64,000 nucleotides of DNA from M3007 sp031373665 (lineage in GTDB: Bacteria; Bacteroidota; Bacteroidia; Chitinophagales; Saprospiraceae): positions 62,001-126,000 of the forward strand of contig JANMMZ010000137.1 in assembly GCA_031373665.1 (NCBI GenBank). Direction: 5' to 3'. Numbering within the stretch: the first letter of the stretch is position 1; each line of letters opens with the position of its first letter. The notes under the pieces were generated by a model that did no database searches, was not told where the DNA came from, and saw only the letters and a list, made by a program, of their open reading frames with translations. Made by a program: the position numbers and the translations under genes. Positions 17,535 to 25,319 of the stretch are shown piece after piece.

Positions 17535-18260
17535 ATGACAGTAAAGGAGATTGTTAAGGTGGTAATAAAAAAAATTCCCATCGCATTTACCAAAAATCAA
17601 AAATATGACCGGGATACCAAGGAAGTGATTCAAAAAATATGTCGTGCAGATAGTAATTGTATAGACATAGGTTGTTTTAAGGGCGAAATTTTGGATATTT
17701 TCTTACAATATGCCCCAAATGGGCATCACAATGCTTTTGAGCCAATACCTCAAATGTATAATGCCTTGATCGAGCGTTATACTCAAAAAAATGTCAATAT
17801 ACATAACCTAGCCTTGAGCGACCGTAGTGGAGTATCAACATTCAATTATGTTGTTTCAAATCCTTCATATAGTGGATTGGTAAAAAGAAAATACGATAAA
17901 AAAAATGAGGTGGACGAGCAGATTACCGTAAAAACGGCTCCTTTAGATGAAGTATTGCCAAATAATTACAAGGTGACACTTATGAAAATAGACGTAGAAG
18001 GAGGAGAGTATCAAGTACTCAAAGGTGCTGAACAACTAATAAAACGTGAAAAACCCACCATTGTATTTGAACACGGGATGGCTGCTGCAAGTTTTTATGG
18101 CACCAAACCCGCTGATCTATATTCTTTTTTAAAAGACTGTGGAATGGTAGTCTCTACCATGCGGCGTTGGTTGGATGGAGAGTCAGCACTTTCTCTTGCA
18201 GACTTTGAACGTTGCTACCACGATGAGACGGAGTACTATTATATCGCTTACGCCGCTTGA
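17535..18260 (+). CDS. FkbM-family methyltransferase
   Basis: A 241-residue SAM-dependent methyltransferase. Motif I reads NCIDIGCFKGEILDIFL (about 40-56), followed by FEPIPQMYNALIERY (a motif II-type acidic residue), then the FkbM hallmark LMKIDVEGGEYQVLKGAEQLI and FEHG. FkbM proteins O-methylate sugars or natural products; in Bacteroidota they often modify surface polysaccharides, but no glycan gene is nearby. Cytosolic, no signal peptide. The downstream SET-domain gene begins directly after its stop codon, so the pair is probably one transcript. Confidence 0.85.
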   Translation: MTVKEIVKVVIKKIPIAFTKNQKYDRDTKEVIQKICRADSNCIDIGCFKGEILDIFLQYAPNGHHNAFEPIPQMYNALIERYTQKNVNIHNLALSDRSGVSTFNYVVSNPSYSGLVKRKYDKKNEVDEQITVKTAPLDEVLPNNYKVTLMKIDVEGGEYQVLKGAEQLIKREKPTIVFEHGMAAASFYGTKPADLYSFLKDCGMVVSTMRRWLDGESALSLADFERCYHDETEYYYIAYAA

Positions 18261-18674
18261 TTGTTTCTAACCTTAAATAACCCGACTTTGTCAATTCAAC
18301 AAGCGCAAATATTTGTAGCAGACTCCGATACACATGGTAAAGGCGTATTTGCTGCCAAAGACATAGAGGCTGGCGAGATCATTGAGATTTGTCCTGTACT
18401 TCTATTCCCAAGAGCGCAGTTGCCTTATGTGCGCAATACTGTCTTAGATGACTACTACTTTGACTGGGGCGACGATGAGGCCGTATATGCCTTTTGCTTG
18501 GGCTACGGATCGCTGTATAACCACTCTTATGAACCCAATGCGGAGTATGGTATGGATTTTGAAAATAATACCATTGATTTTTACTGTGTAAAAGATATAC
18601 CTGCCGGATCAGAAATTTTTGTCAATTATAATGGCGATATAGACAATAATACAAAAGTATGGTTTGAAGAATAA
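18261..18674 (+). CDS. SET-domain protein (protein-lysine methyltransferase-like), non-ATG start
   Basis: A protein of up to 137 residues covering a minimal SET domain: DTHGKGVFAAKDIEAGEIIEICPV (N-SET), SLYNHSYEPNAEYGMDF (the NHS.xPNA cofactor/pseudo-knot motif) and DIPAGSEIFVNYNGD (the catalytic Tyr region). There is no in-frame ATG before the domain. The frame opens with TTG at 18261, immediately after the FkbM stop, and offers a second TTG at 18288 giving MSIQQAQIF; either is possible. Bacterial SET proteins of this short type are poorly characterised, with possible lysine methylation of proteins. Its tight placement after a methyltransferase gene suggests translational coupling. A strong terminator follows. 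Confidence 0.8.
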   Translation: MFLTLNNPTLSIQQAQIFVADSDTHGKGVFAAKDIEAGEIIEICPVLLFPRAQLPYVRNTVLDDYYFDWGDDEAVYAFCLGYGSLYNHSYEPNAEYGMDFENNTIDFYCVKDIPAGSEIFVNYNGDIDNNTKVWFEE

Positions 18675-18676
18675 AA

Positions 18677-18712
18677 AAAACCGATTCCATGCCAAAGCAT
18701 AGAATCGGTTTT
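18677..18712 (+). terminator. Intrinsic terminator after the FkbM-SET pair
   Basis: AAAACCGATTC-CATGC pairs with GCAT-A-GAATCGGTTTT around a short CAAA-type loop, ending in a T-run; the A-run on the other side makes it usable from both strands. Confidence 0.8.
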
Positions 18713-18748
18713 AATAACGGTGAAACAATAATCCACCACTAATACGCA

Positions 18749-18970
18749 CTAGTACTCATCTTCATTGAAGAAGAAGTCATCATGGCGCGGATAGTCTGGC
18801 CAAATGTCTTCAATGCCTTCATAGAGTTCCCCATCTTCTTCGAGTTCCTCTAAGTTGTCAATTACTTCAACGGGCGATCCTGAACGGATTGCATAGTCTA
18901 TAAGTTCATCTTTGGTAGCGGGCCAGGGTGCTTCTTCTAAGTGTGAGGCTAATTCAAGTGTCCAATACAT
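18749..18970 (-). CDS. DUF2795 protein
   Basis: A 73-residue acidic protein opening MYWTLELASHLEEAPWPATKDELIDYAIRSG and ending WPDYPRHDDFFFNEDEY. The N-terminal half matches the DUF2795 pattern, and the whole protein is a near-invariant small protein in Bacteroidota genomes as far as I recall. No cysteines or signal peptide. The function is unknown. It sits alone, 75 nt after the queA stop in the minus-strand order, and its own stop faces the terminator at 18677. Confidence 0.85.
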   Translation of the reverse strand: MYWTLELASHLEEAPWPATKDELIDYAIRSGSPVEVIDNLEELEEDGELYEGIEDIWPDYPRHDDFFFNEDEY

Positions 18971-19045
18971 AATTTTGTTGTTTAGGTTTAGATGTGTTTC
19001 TAAACGGGGTATTAATAAATATTGGTATATTTACGTAGTAATTTT

Positions 19046-20110
19046 TTAAATAATCAACATGGCATCGCCATAACTGTAAAAGCGATATTTCTCTTTCACC
19101 GCTTCGTTGTAGGCATCCATGATGAGGTCAATACCGCCAAATGCACAAACCAAGATCAATAGACTTGACTTAGGTAAGTGGAAGTTGGTTATCATCGAAT
19201 TGGCAATATGGAAATCGTAAGGAGGATAGATAAACTTATTAGTCCATCCTTCTACTGGTTTCAAATGGCGTTCTGCTGAAACGGCTGTTTCTACAGAGCG
19301 GATCACGGTAGTACCAATAGAGCAAATCTTTTTATGATTATTAAGAGCCTTATTCACTACATCGGCAGCCGTAGCACCAATTTTGAAATACTCCGCCTCC
19401 ATCTTATGCTTAGACAGGTCTTCTACATCAATACTCCTGAATGTACCCAAGCCAATGTGCAAGGTTAATTCAGCAAAATTGATACCTTTCAGTTCCAATC
19501 GCTTCATTAGTTCACGGCTAAAGTGCAATCCCGCTGTAGGAGCAGCCACTGCACCGTTTTCTTTAGCATAAATAGTTTGGTAGCGCTCTCGGTCAAGATC
19601 TTCTGCTTCCCGCTCTATATATTTTGGAAGGGGTGTATTGCCGAGACGAAGGAGTTCATTGTGAAAGTCTTCATCGGTACCATCAAACATAAAACGAATG
19701 GTGCGGCCGCGTGAAGTAGTATTGTCAACTACTTCAGCCACTAGGGCATCGTTTCCGTTTTCGTCTTCAAAGTATAATTTATTGCCCACTCGTATTTTAC
19801 GAGCCGGGTCAACCAATACATCCCAAAGGCGTGCATTCTGGTTGAGTTCCCTCAAAAGAAATACTTCGATTTTCGCACCTGTTTTCTCTTTTTGGCCATA
19901 AAGGCGCGCTGGGAAAACACGGGTATTGTTGAAAACCATGACATCTCCATCATTGAAGTAAGACAGGACATCCTTGAATATTTTATGTTCAATTTTGCCC
20001 GTTGCCCGGTTTACCACCATCAAACGACTTTGGTCGCGTTCTGGTGAAGGATATTGGGCAATCAATTCCTTGGGCAAAGTAAAATTAAAACTAGATAGTT
20101 TAGTACGCAT
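19046..20110 (-). CDS. queA: tRNA preQ1(34) S-adenosylmethionine ribosyltransferase-isomerase
   Basis: A 354-residue protein with the QueA hallmarks: FNFTLPKELIAQYPSPERDQSRLMV (7-31), FNNTRVFPARLYG (60-72), AAPTAGLHFSRELM (about 190-203), LHIGLGTFRSI and FHLPKSSLLILVCAFGG near the C-terminus. It transfers the ribosyl part of SAM to preQ1 in the wobble position of tRNA to give epoxyqueuosine. Full length. A TACATTTG element at 20262 gives a leader of about 150 nt. It lies downstream of typA in the same direction, but its own promoter and a hairpin in between suggest separate transcription. Confidence 0.97.
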   Translation of the reverse strand: MRTKLSSFNFTLPKELIAQYPSPERDQSRLMVVNRATGKIEHKIFKDVLSYFNDGDVMVFNNTRVFPARLYGQKEKTGAKIEVFLLRELNQNARLWDVLVDPARKIRVGNKLYFEDENGNDALVAEVVDNTTSRGRTIRFMFDGTDEDFHNELLRLGNTPLPKYIEREAEDLDRERYQTIYAKENGAVAAPTAGLHFSRELMKRLELKGINFAELTLHIGLGTFRSIDVEDLSKHKMEAEYFKIGATAADVVNKALNNHKKICSIGTTVIRSVETAVSAERHLKPVEGWTNKFIYPPYDFHIANSMITNFHLPKSSLLILVCAFGGIDLIMDAYNEAVKEKYRFYSYGDAMLII

Positions 20111-20261
20111 AGTTCAGCAAATGGGAAACCAGTATGTTTTGTTCATTCGTTTGTTAAAAAATGAACAAAAATTTGGCACATTATTAATTACCGTTTTTGA
20201 AAAAATACCTGAAAGGCTTGATATTCAATGTATTATATTAAAAGTACGATGATTCAGGTCG

Positions 20262-20269
20262 CAAATGTA
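20262..20269 (-). promoter_or_regulatory. Promoter -7 element of queA
   Basis: TACATTTG on the minus strand fits TAnnTTTG; it would give queA a leader of about 150 nt. Confidence 0.45.
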
Positions 20270-20349
20270 AATTTATTCTTGAGATTGCTTTGTGAAACGC
20301 TATTTTATTTATAAAAAACATTTTTTCAAGCACTCGCTTTCTGCTACAA

Positions 20350-20381
20350 CATCCCCCAGCCCAATGAAGGACTGGAGGATG
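20350..20381 (-). terminator. Hairpin after typA (weak terminator candidate)
   Basis: CATCC and CCAG on one side pair with CTGG and GGATG on the other, giving an interrupted stem. It is about 40 nt past the typA stop; no clean T-run follows. Confidence 0.35.
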
Positions 20382-20416
20382 AAGGTATTATTTAATCTGG
20401 CAGAGAATCTATGGTA

Positions 20417-22228
20417 TTACACCACAGAATAGTCTTTTGACGCTTTTTTGCGCTCAAAATCTTTAAGATGTGTCTTACGCAGACGGATATTCTTAGGAGT
20501 CACCTCTACCAATTCATCACCTTGTATGTATTCCAACGCTTCTTCCAAAGAGAAGACGCGCGGTGGTGGCAATGATGCTTTATCGTCTGATCCGCTGGCA
20601 CGGTGATTGGTAAGTTTTTTAGTTTTGGTTACATTGATAACCAAATCGCCTGGACGGTTGTTTTCGCCTATCACCTGACCTTCATACACCTCGTCGCCGC
20701 CACCCACAAAGAATGTACCACGATCTTGTAAGTTATCTAAAGAGAAAGGAATAGCAGTACCGGTTTCCATCACGATCAATGAGCCATTTTGGCGGCCAGG
20801 CATATCGCCTTTCCAAGGTTCGTAACTTAGGAAACGGTGTGTCATAATAGCCTCTCCTTGAGTGGCAGTCAATATATTAGAACGCAGACCAATGATACCG
20901 CGTGATGGCATTTCAAAACGCAAAAGAAAGCGGTCACCTTTAGGCTCCATACTGTTCATTACACCTTTACGACGAGTCACCAATTCGATACACTTTCCGC
21001 TTGATACCTCTGGCACGTCAATTGATAATTCCTCCATAGGTTCGCACTTCTTACCGTCTATTTCCTTGACGATTACACGTGGCTGACCAATCTGCAATTC
21101 GTATCCTTCGCGGCGCATGGTTTCGATCAAAATAGAAAGGTGCAATACACCACGACCAAATACCATGAATGAATCGGCTGAATTGGTTTCTTCTAAGCGC
21201 ATGGCTAGGTTTTTCTCCAATTCGCGCTCCAAACGCTCTCTAACGTGGCGGCTGGTTACAAACTTACCCTCCTGTCCAAAAAACGGAGAATCATTGATCG
21301 TGAACAACATACCCATGGTTGGTTCATCTATAGAGATTGGTGCCAATCCCTCTGGATTTTCGTAATCGGCAATGGTATCACCAATTTCAAACCCTTCAAT
21401 ACCAACTATGGCGCAAATATCACCTGCAGTTACTTCGGCTGCTTCTTTTTTGGCCAGACCATCAAACACGTACAACTGCTTGATCTTTTGTTTTTGAATA
21501 GTACCGTCTTTTTTTACAACGGATACATTCATGCCAGGTGCTATGCGACCCCTTGACAAACGGCCAATGGCAATACGACCCACAAATGCAGAGAAGTCCA
21601 AAGACGTAATCAATAACTGGGTAGTACCTTCTGTTACATCAGGCTCTGGGATATATTTTACGATATCATCCAACAATACAGTGATGTTATCAGTTGGGTT
21701 TTTCCAATCATGACTCATCCAACCCTGCTTAGCCGAGCCAAACACTACTGGGAAGTCCAATTGATCTTCGTTGGCATCCAATGCAAACATTAGATCGAAT
21801 ACCTGCTCATGCGCCCAATCAGGGTTGCAGTTTTCTTTGTCAACTTTGTTGATTACTACGATTGGCTTTTTACCCATCTGCAATGCTTTTTGCAATACAA
21901 AACGGGTCTGAGGCATAGGCCCCTCGAAAGCATCCACCAACAATAATACGCCATCGGCCATATTGAGTACACGCTCTACTTCTCCTCCAAAGTCTGCGTG
22001 ACCTGGGGTATCAATGATATTGATTTTCATATCATGATATTTGATAGATACGTTTTTGGCCAAGATGGTGATGCCACGCTCACGCTCCAAATCGTTGTTA
22101 TCAAGAATGAGTTCACCAGTTACCTCGTGGTCTTTGAATACCTTGGCAGCGTGAATCATTTTGTCAACGAGGGTAGTTTTACCGTGGTCAACGTGGGCAA
22201 TAATGGCAATGTTGCGAATATCTCTCAT
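20417..22228 (-). CDS. typA: Ribosome-associated GTPase TypA/BipA
   Basis: A 603-residue translational GTPase. The G domain has AHVDHGKTTLVDKM (P loop, 11-24), RERGITILAKN (switch I), DTPGHADFGGEVERVL (switch II) and NKVDKENCNP. The later domains carry VGIEGFEIGDTIAD, EGYELQIGQPRV and the BipA-specific C-terminal domain (SRGIIGLRSNILTATQGEAIM; GQVIGENNRPGDLVINVTKTKKLTNHRASGSD). BipA binds ribosomes and is needed for growth under cold and other stress and for late 50S assembly. A TACCTTTG element sits about 155 nt upstream. Confidence 0.97.
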   Translation of the reverse strand: MRDIRNIAIIAHVDHGKTTLVDKMIHAAKVFKDHEVTGELILDNNDLERERGITILAKNVSIKYHDMKINIIDTPGHADFGGEVERVLNMADGVLLLVDAFEGPMPQTRFVLQKALQMGKKPIVVINKVDKENCNPDWAHEQVFDLMFALDANEDQLDFPVVFGSAKQGWMSHDWKNPTDNITVLLDDIVKYIPEPDVTEGTTQLLITSLDFSAFVGRIAIGRLSRGRIAPGMNVSVVKKDGTIQKQKIKQLYVFDGLAKKEAAEVTAGDICAIVGIEGFEIGDTIADYENPEGLAPISIDEPTMGMLFTINDSPFFGQEGKFVTSRHVRERLERELEKNLAMRLEETNSADSFMVFGRGVLHLSILIETMRREGYELQIGQPRVIVKEIDGKKCEPMEELSIDVPEVSSGKCIELVTRRKGVMNSMEPKGDRFLLRFEMPSRGIIGLRSNILTATQGEAIMTHRFLSYEPWKGDMPGRQNGSLIVMETGTAIPFSLDNLQDRGTFFVGGGDEVYEGQVIGENNRPGDLVINVTKTKKLTNHRASGSDDKASLPPPRVFSLEEALEYIQGDELVEVTPKNIRLRKTHLKDFERKKASKDYSVV

Positions 22229-22381
22229 GCAATTGTTATTTGTCGAATTTCGAGAAGACTAAAATCAAAAAAATATTATTTGGTATGAACCCATACTTTT
22301 GTATAGACGGAAAATCTTTCATAAAGTTTCAAGAAGAAAGCCAAATAATTTATTTTATTCCGTATTTCAGGTTTCAGGCCG

Positions 22382-22389
22382 CAAAGGTA
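22382..22389 (-). promoter_or_regulatory. Promoter -7 element of typA
   Basis: TACCTTTG on the minus strand, an exact TAnnTTTG match, 153 nt before the typA ATG. Confidence 0.55.
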
Positions 22390-22518
22390 GTTCTTTTTTG
22401 TAAGAATAAAAGCCTTTAACAGTATTATATTTGTTAACGAAAAACGAAGCCCTAAAATTTCATTTTTTTCTGCCTAAATTGACTAGAACCTGTTTACTTT
22501 GCCTCAAAATATTTATAC

Positions 22519-24609
22519 ATGACACAAACAACTTTCCATCAGAAGTTCAGAAACTTCTTCTTTTTGATTTTGTTGAGCCTCTCAGTGATGCCTCTCCAAC
22601 CCCTTTCCGCTCAAGCCGATCCAGGTATGTCGGCAGGTAAAACCGACGCTTGGCACGTAGTGGCCGAGAATATTGATCCTGCCAATTATTTTGGGGTCAC
22701 CGTAGCCAATGGTATGATTGGCTTAGTATCATCACCTGAACCTATGAAGGTTAAAGATGTGGTACTCAATGGTGCCTACGACAATTACCTGCGTGGCCGC
22801 GTGAGTAATATTTTGAAAGGGTTCAATTTTGTCAACATGAACCTTGATGTAGATGGCCGAAGGATCGGCCGCGCCGATATTTCCAACTACAAGCAAAGCC
22901 TTGATATGCGGGGTGCTGAACTTACTACTACTTTTGATGTAGGCGACAAGGTATCGGTTAAGCATACGGTGATGGCGCTTCGACATTTGCCTTATTCGGC
23001 CTTGAGTATGATAGAGATACGCGCTAAAAAAGACCTAACCGTCACACCAATGTCGGTGATAGAGGCCCCTGAAATGTTGCAGGATGTTCGCAATTATTAC
23101 ACCGAAATAGACAGACCCCACGTCCTGATACCATTATTGACTTCGGTAGGTAAAAGCCCTTCGGGCAAATATACCGTGGCGGCTAGTACTAGTTTTATAT
23201 TCGACGAGCCGCATGGGTCTGAACCCGACCTGATCCATGAAGATTGGGATTACAACATGCACTTGGCTAAATTTCATAAAAAACTAAAGGCTGGCGAAAC
23301 CTATCGTTTTGCAGTGGCTGGATCAATTATTACCAGTGCTCATGTACCTGATGCCCACAACGAGGCTGAACGCCTAACTATATATGCTGCATTGGAGCGT
23401 ACCGAACGCCTTATTAAGCGTCACCGCGCTGAGTGGGAAAAACTTTGGGTGTCTGATGTGACCATTGAAGGCGATGTGGATGCTACCCGAGATGTCCACT
23501 TTGCTATGTATCACCTATATTCTTTTGCCCGCGAAGGCACGGCTTTGAGCCTATCACCTATGGGCTTGTCGGGACTTGGGTACAATGGACACGTATTCTG
23601 GGATACTGAACTTTGGATGTACCCTCCCTTGTTGGTATTGCATCCAGAAATAGCCAAATCCCTCCTCGAATTTCGCTATCAAGTGCTAGACGAAGCCAAA
23701 CAAAATGCTTTTTCGCATGGATATAAAGGAGCCATGTATCCTTGGGAAAGTACCACAACGGGGCAAGAAGAAACGCCGGTGTGGGCATTGACGGGGCCTT
23801 TCCAACACCATATATCTGGCGATATCGCTTGGGCGGCTTGGCAATACTACTTAGTCACCAAAGACAAAACCTGGCTTAAGGATCGTGGTTGGCCCATCAT
23901 CAAAGAAGTGGCAGATTTTTGGGCGAGTAGGGTAGAGCGAAATGGGAAAGGGAAATTCGATATTATCAATGTGATCGGAGCCAATGAGTGGCAAGAGAAT
24001 ATAGATAATAATGCCTTTACGAATGGTATGGCTATCACAGCCCTCCGCTATGCTGGCGATGCAGCCCGCGAACTGGGCATAACGCCCGATCCTGATTGGG
24101 CTTTGGTAGCAGATAATATCCCTATTCTGAAATTCCCTGACGGCACTACCCGTGAAAATGCAACCTACAATGGTGAAATCATCAAGCAGGTTGACGTGAA
24201 TCTATTGGCTTACCCTTTGCGAATCATTACCGATCCTGCGCAGATCAAAAAAGATCTGGATTATTATGAGCCACGTATGTCGCCTGATGGGCCTGCTATG
24301 GGAGCCGCGATCCTCACGGTTTCGGCCGCACGCAGCAATGATCCTAATAGGGCATATAGTCTATGGAAAAAAAGTTACCAGCCCAATCGTACCCCTCCGT
24401 TCGGAGTGTTGGCTGAATGTGCAGGAGGCACCAATCCATACTTTGCTACAGGTGCAGGAGGTTTTTTACAAGCTACTCTGATGGGATTTGGAGGATTGGA
24501 TATTACCACCCAAGGCATTGTGCAGATGAAAACCACGTTGCCCAAGGCATGGAAAAGCATGACCATCACAGGTATTGGTGTAGAAAAGAAGACCTTTACG
24601 GTGAAGTAA
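22519..24609 (+). CDS. Exported glycoside hydrolase family 65 protein
   Basis: A 696-residue protein with a signal peptide (about 1-32, ending LSAQA), so it acts in the periplasm or outside. The (alpha/alpha)6 barrel of GH65/clan GH-L shows GHVFWDTELWMYPPLLVLHPEIAKSLLEFRYQVLDEAK, YKGAMYPWESTTTGQEETP, and the general-acid loop ANEWQENIDNNAFTNG with Glu490 at the position of the catalytic acid. The C-terminus has the small beta domain (ITGIGVEKKTFTV). Cytosolic GH65 enzymes are phosphorylases; exported ones include acid trehalase and glucosylgalactosyl-hydroxylysine glucosidase. An exported enzyme argues for hydrolysis of an alpha-glucoside. Its last 14 nt overlap the 3' end of the Uma2 gene. 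Confidence 0.85.
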   Translation: MTQTTFHQKFRNFFFLILLSLSVMPLQPLSAQADPGMSAGKTDAWHVVAENIDPANYFGVTVANGMIGLVSSPEPMKVKDVVLNGAYDNYLRGRVSNILKGFNFVNMNLDVDGRRIGRADISNYKQSLDMRGAELTTTFDVGDKVSVKHTVMALRHLPYSALSMIEIRAKKDLTVTPMSVIEAPEMLQDVRNYYTEIDRPHVLIPLLTSVGKSPSGKYTVAASTSFIFDEPHGSEPDLIHEDWDYNMHLAKFHKKLKAGETYRFAVAGSIITSAHVPDAHNEAERLTIYAALERTERLIKRHRAEWEKLWVSDVTIEGDVDATRDVHFAMYHLYSFAREGTALSLSPMGLSGLGYNGHVFWDTELWMYPPLLVLHPEIAKSLLEFRYQVLDEAKQNAFSHGYKGAMYPWESTTTGQEETPVWALTGPFQHHISGDIAWAAWQYYLVTKDKTWLKDRGWPIIKEVADFWASRVERNGKGKFDIINVIGANEWQENIDNNAFTNGMAITALRYAGDAARELGITPDPDWALVADNIPILKFPDGTTRENATYNGEIIKQVDVNLLAYPLRIITDPAQIKKDLDYYEPRMSPDGPAMGAAILTVSAARSNDPNRAYSLWKKSYQPNRTPPFGVLAECAGGTNPYFATGAGGFLQATLMGFGGLDITTQGIVQMKTTLPKAWKSMTITGIGVEKKTFTVK

Positions 24610-25264
24610 GAATCGTTTCAAGCATTTTTAAATTAGCGGAATTGTCAAAAATAGCGGCAATGGGGATGATAAAACCGGGAATGGCTACGCTCGTAATATC
24701 CTCTCCGATGGAATATTTGCCGTAAGGTAAATATTCCATATCCTTTTCGGTTAAAAGGGCATATTGCTCCACCATTTGTTTGATAGGATCAATAATCCAG
24801 TATTCACGGATACCGTGTTGGGCGTAATCCTGAAACTTGATGGTACGGTCAACTTTAGACGTTCGCTTGGATAGAATTTCTACGACAAAGTCAGGTGCAG
24901 GATGCAACATGGTATCTCCGTGAAACAAATCGGCCTTCTCTTTTGCCCAAAAACAAATATCGGGTTCATAGTCGTTGCGGGTGAGGGAAATCATGGCTTT
25001 TTCGTGGCCAGCCTCGCCTAATTTTTTTAGAGTTACGAATACATTGACCAACTGAAAGAGGAGTTCAGAGGCTTTTCTATGTCGCCTTTTCACAGGTGAG
25101 TGTAAGACCACCTCTCCGTTGATAAATTCGGCTTTTACTTCTTCTGTAACCCATTCTCTAAACTCATGCCGACGGCGACGCTCATCGTCCATAGAGTTTT
25201 GGAGCGACTCTAATATAAAGGGTGCGCTTGGATTTTTTAGTATAGCATTGACTACGTCGTGCAT
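24596..25264 (-). CDS. Uma2-family PD-(D/E)xK nuclease-fold protein (DUF820)
   Basis: The start is set at the ATG at 25264 (222 residues) because a -7 element at 25285 would put transcription start just upstream of it; the longer frame back to 25330 would begin before the promoter. The core has EEVKAEFINGEVVLHSP (early Glu), YEPDICFW (Asp), then PDFVVEILSKRTSKVDRTIKFQDYAQHGIREYWIIDP, the Uma2 signature with Glu and the Lys of KFQDY. These domains are common in cyanobacteria and Bacteroidota; a nuclease role is inferred from fold only. It overlaps the GH65 gene by 14 nt tail to tail. Confidence 0.88.
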   Translation of the reverse strand: MHDVVNAILKNPSAPFILESLQNSMDDERRRRHEFREWVTEEVKAEFINGEVVLHSPVKRRHRKASELLFQLVNVFVTLKKLGEAGHEKAMISLTRNDYEPDICFWAKEKADLFHGDTMLHPAPDFVVEILSKRTSKVDRTIKFQDYAQHGIREYWIIDPIKQMVEQYALLTEKDMEYLPYGKYSIGEDITSVAIPGFIIPIAAIFDNSANLKMLETILTSP

Positions 25265-25284
25265 GATTTTAATGTATTGTTTTA

Positions 25285-25292
25285 CAAAGGTA
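25285..25292 (-). promoter_or_regulatory. Promoter -7 element of the Uma2 gene
   Basis: TACCTTTG on the minus strand, 20 nt before the ATG at 25264 and after the channel gene stop at 25320, so the Uma2 gene is likely transcribed on its own. Confidence 0.55.
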
Positions 25293-25319
25293 CATAATTT
25301 TTTTGAAAATAAAACAATT

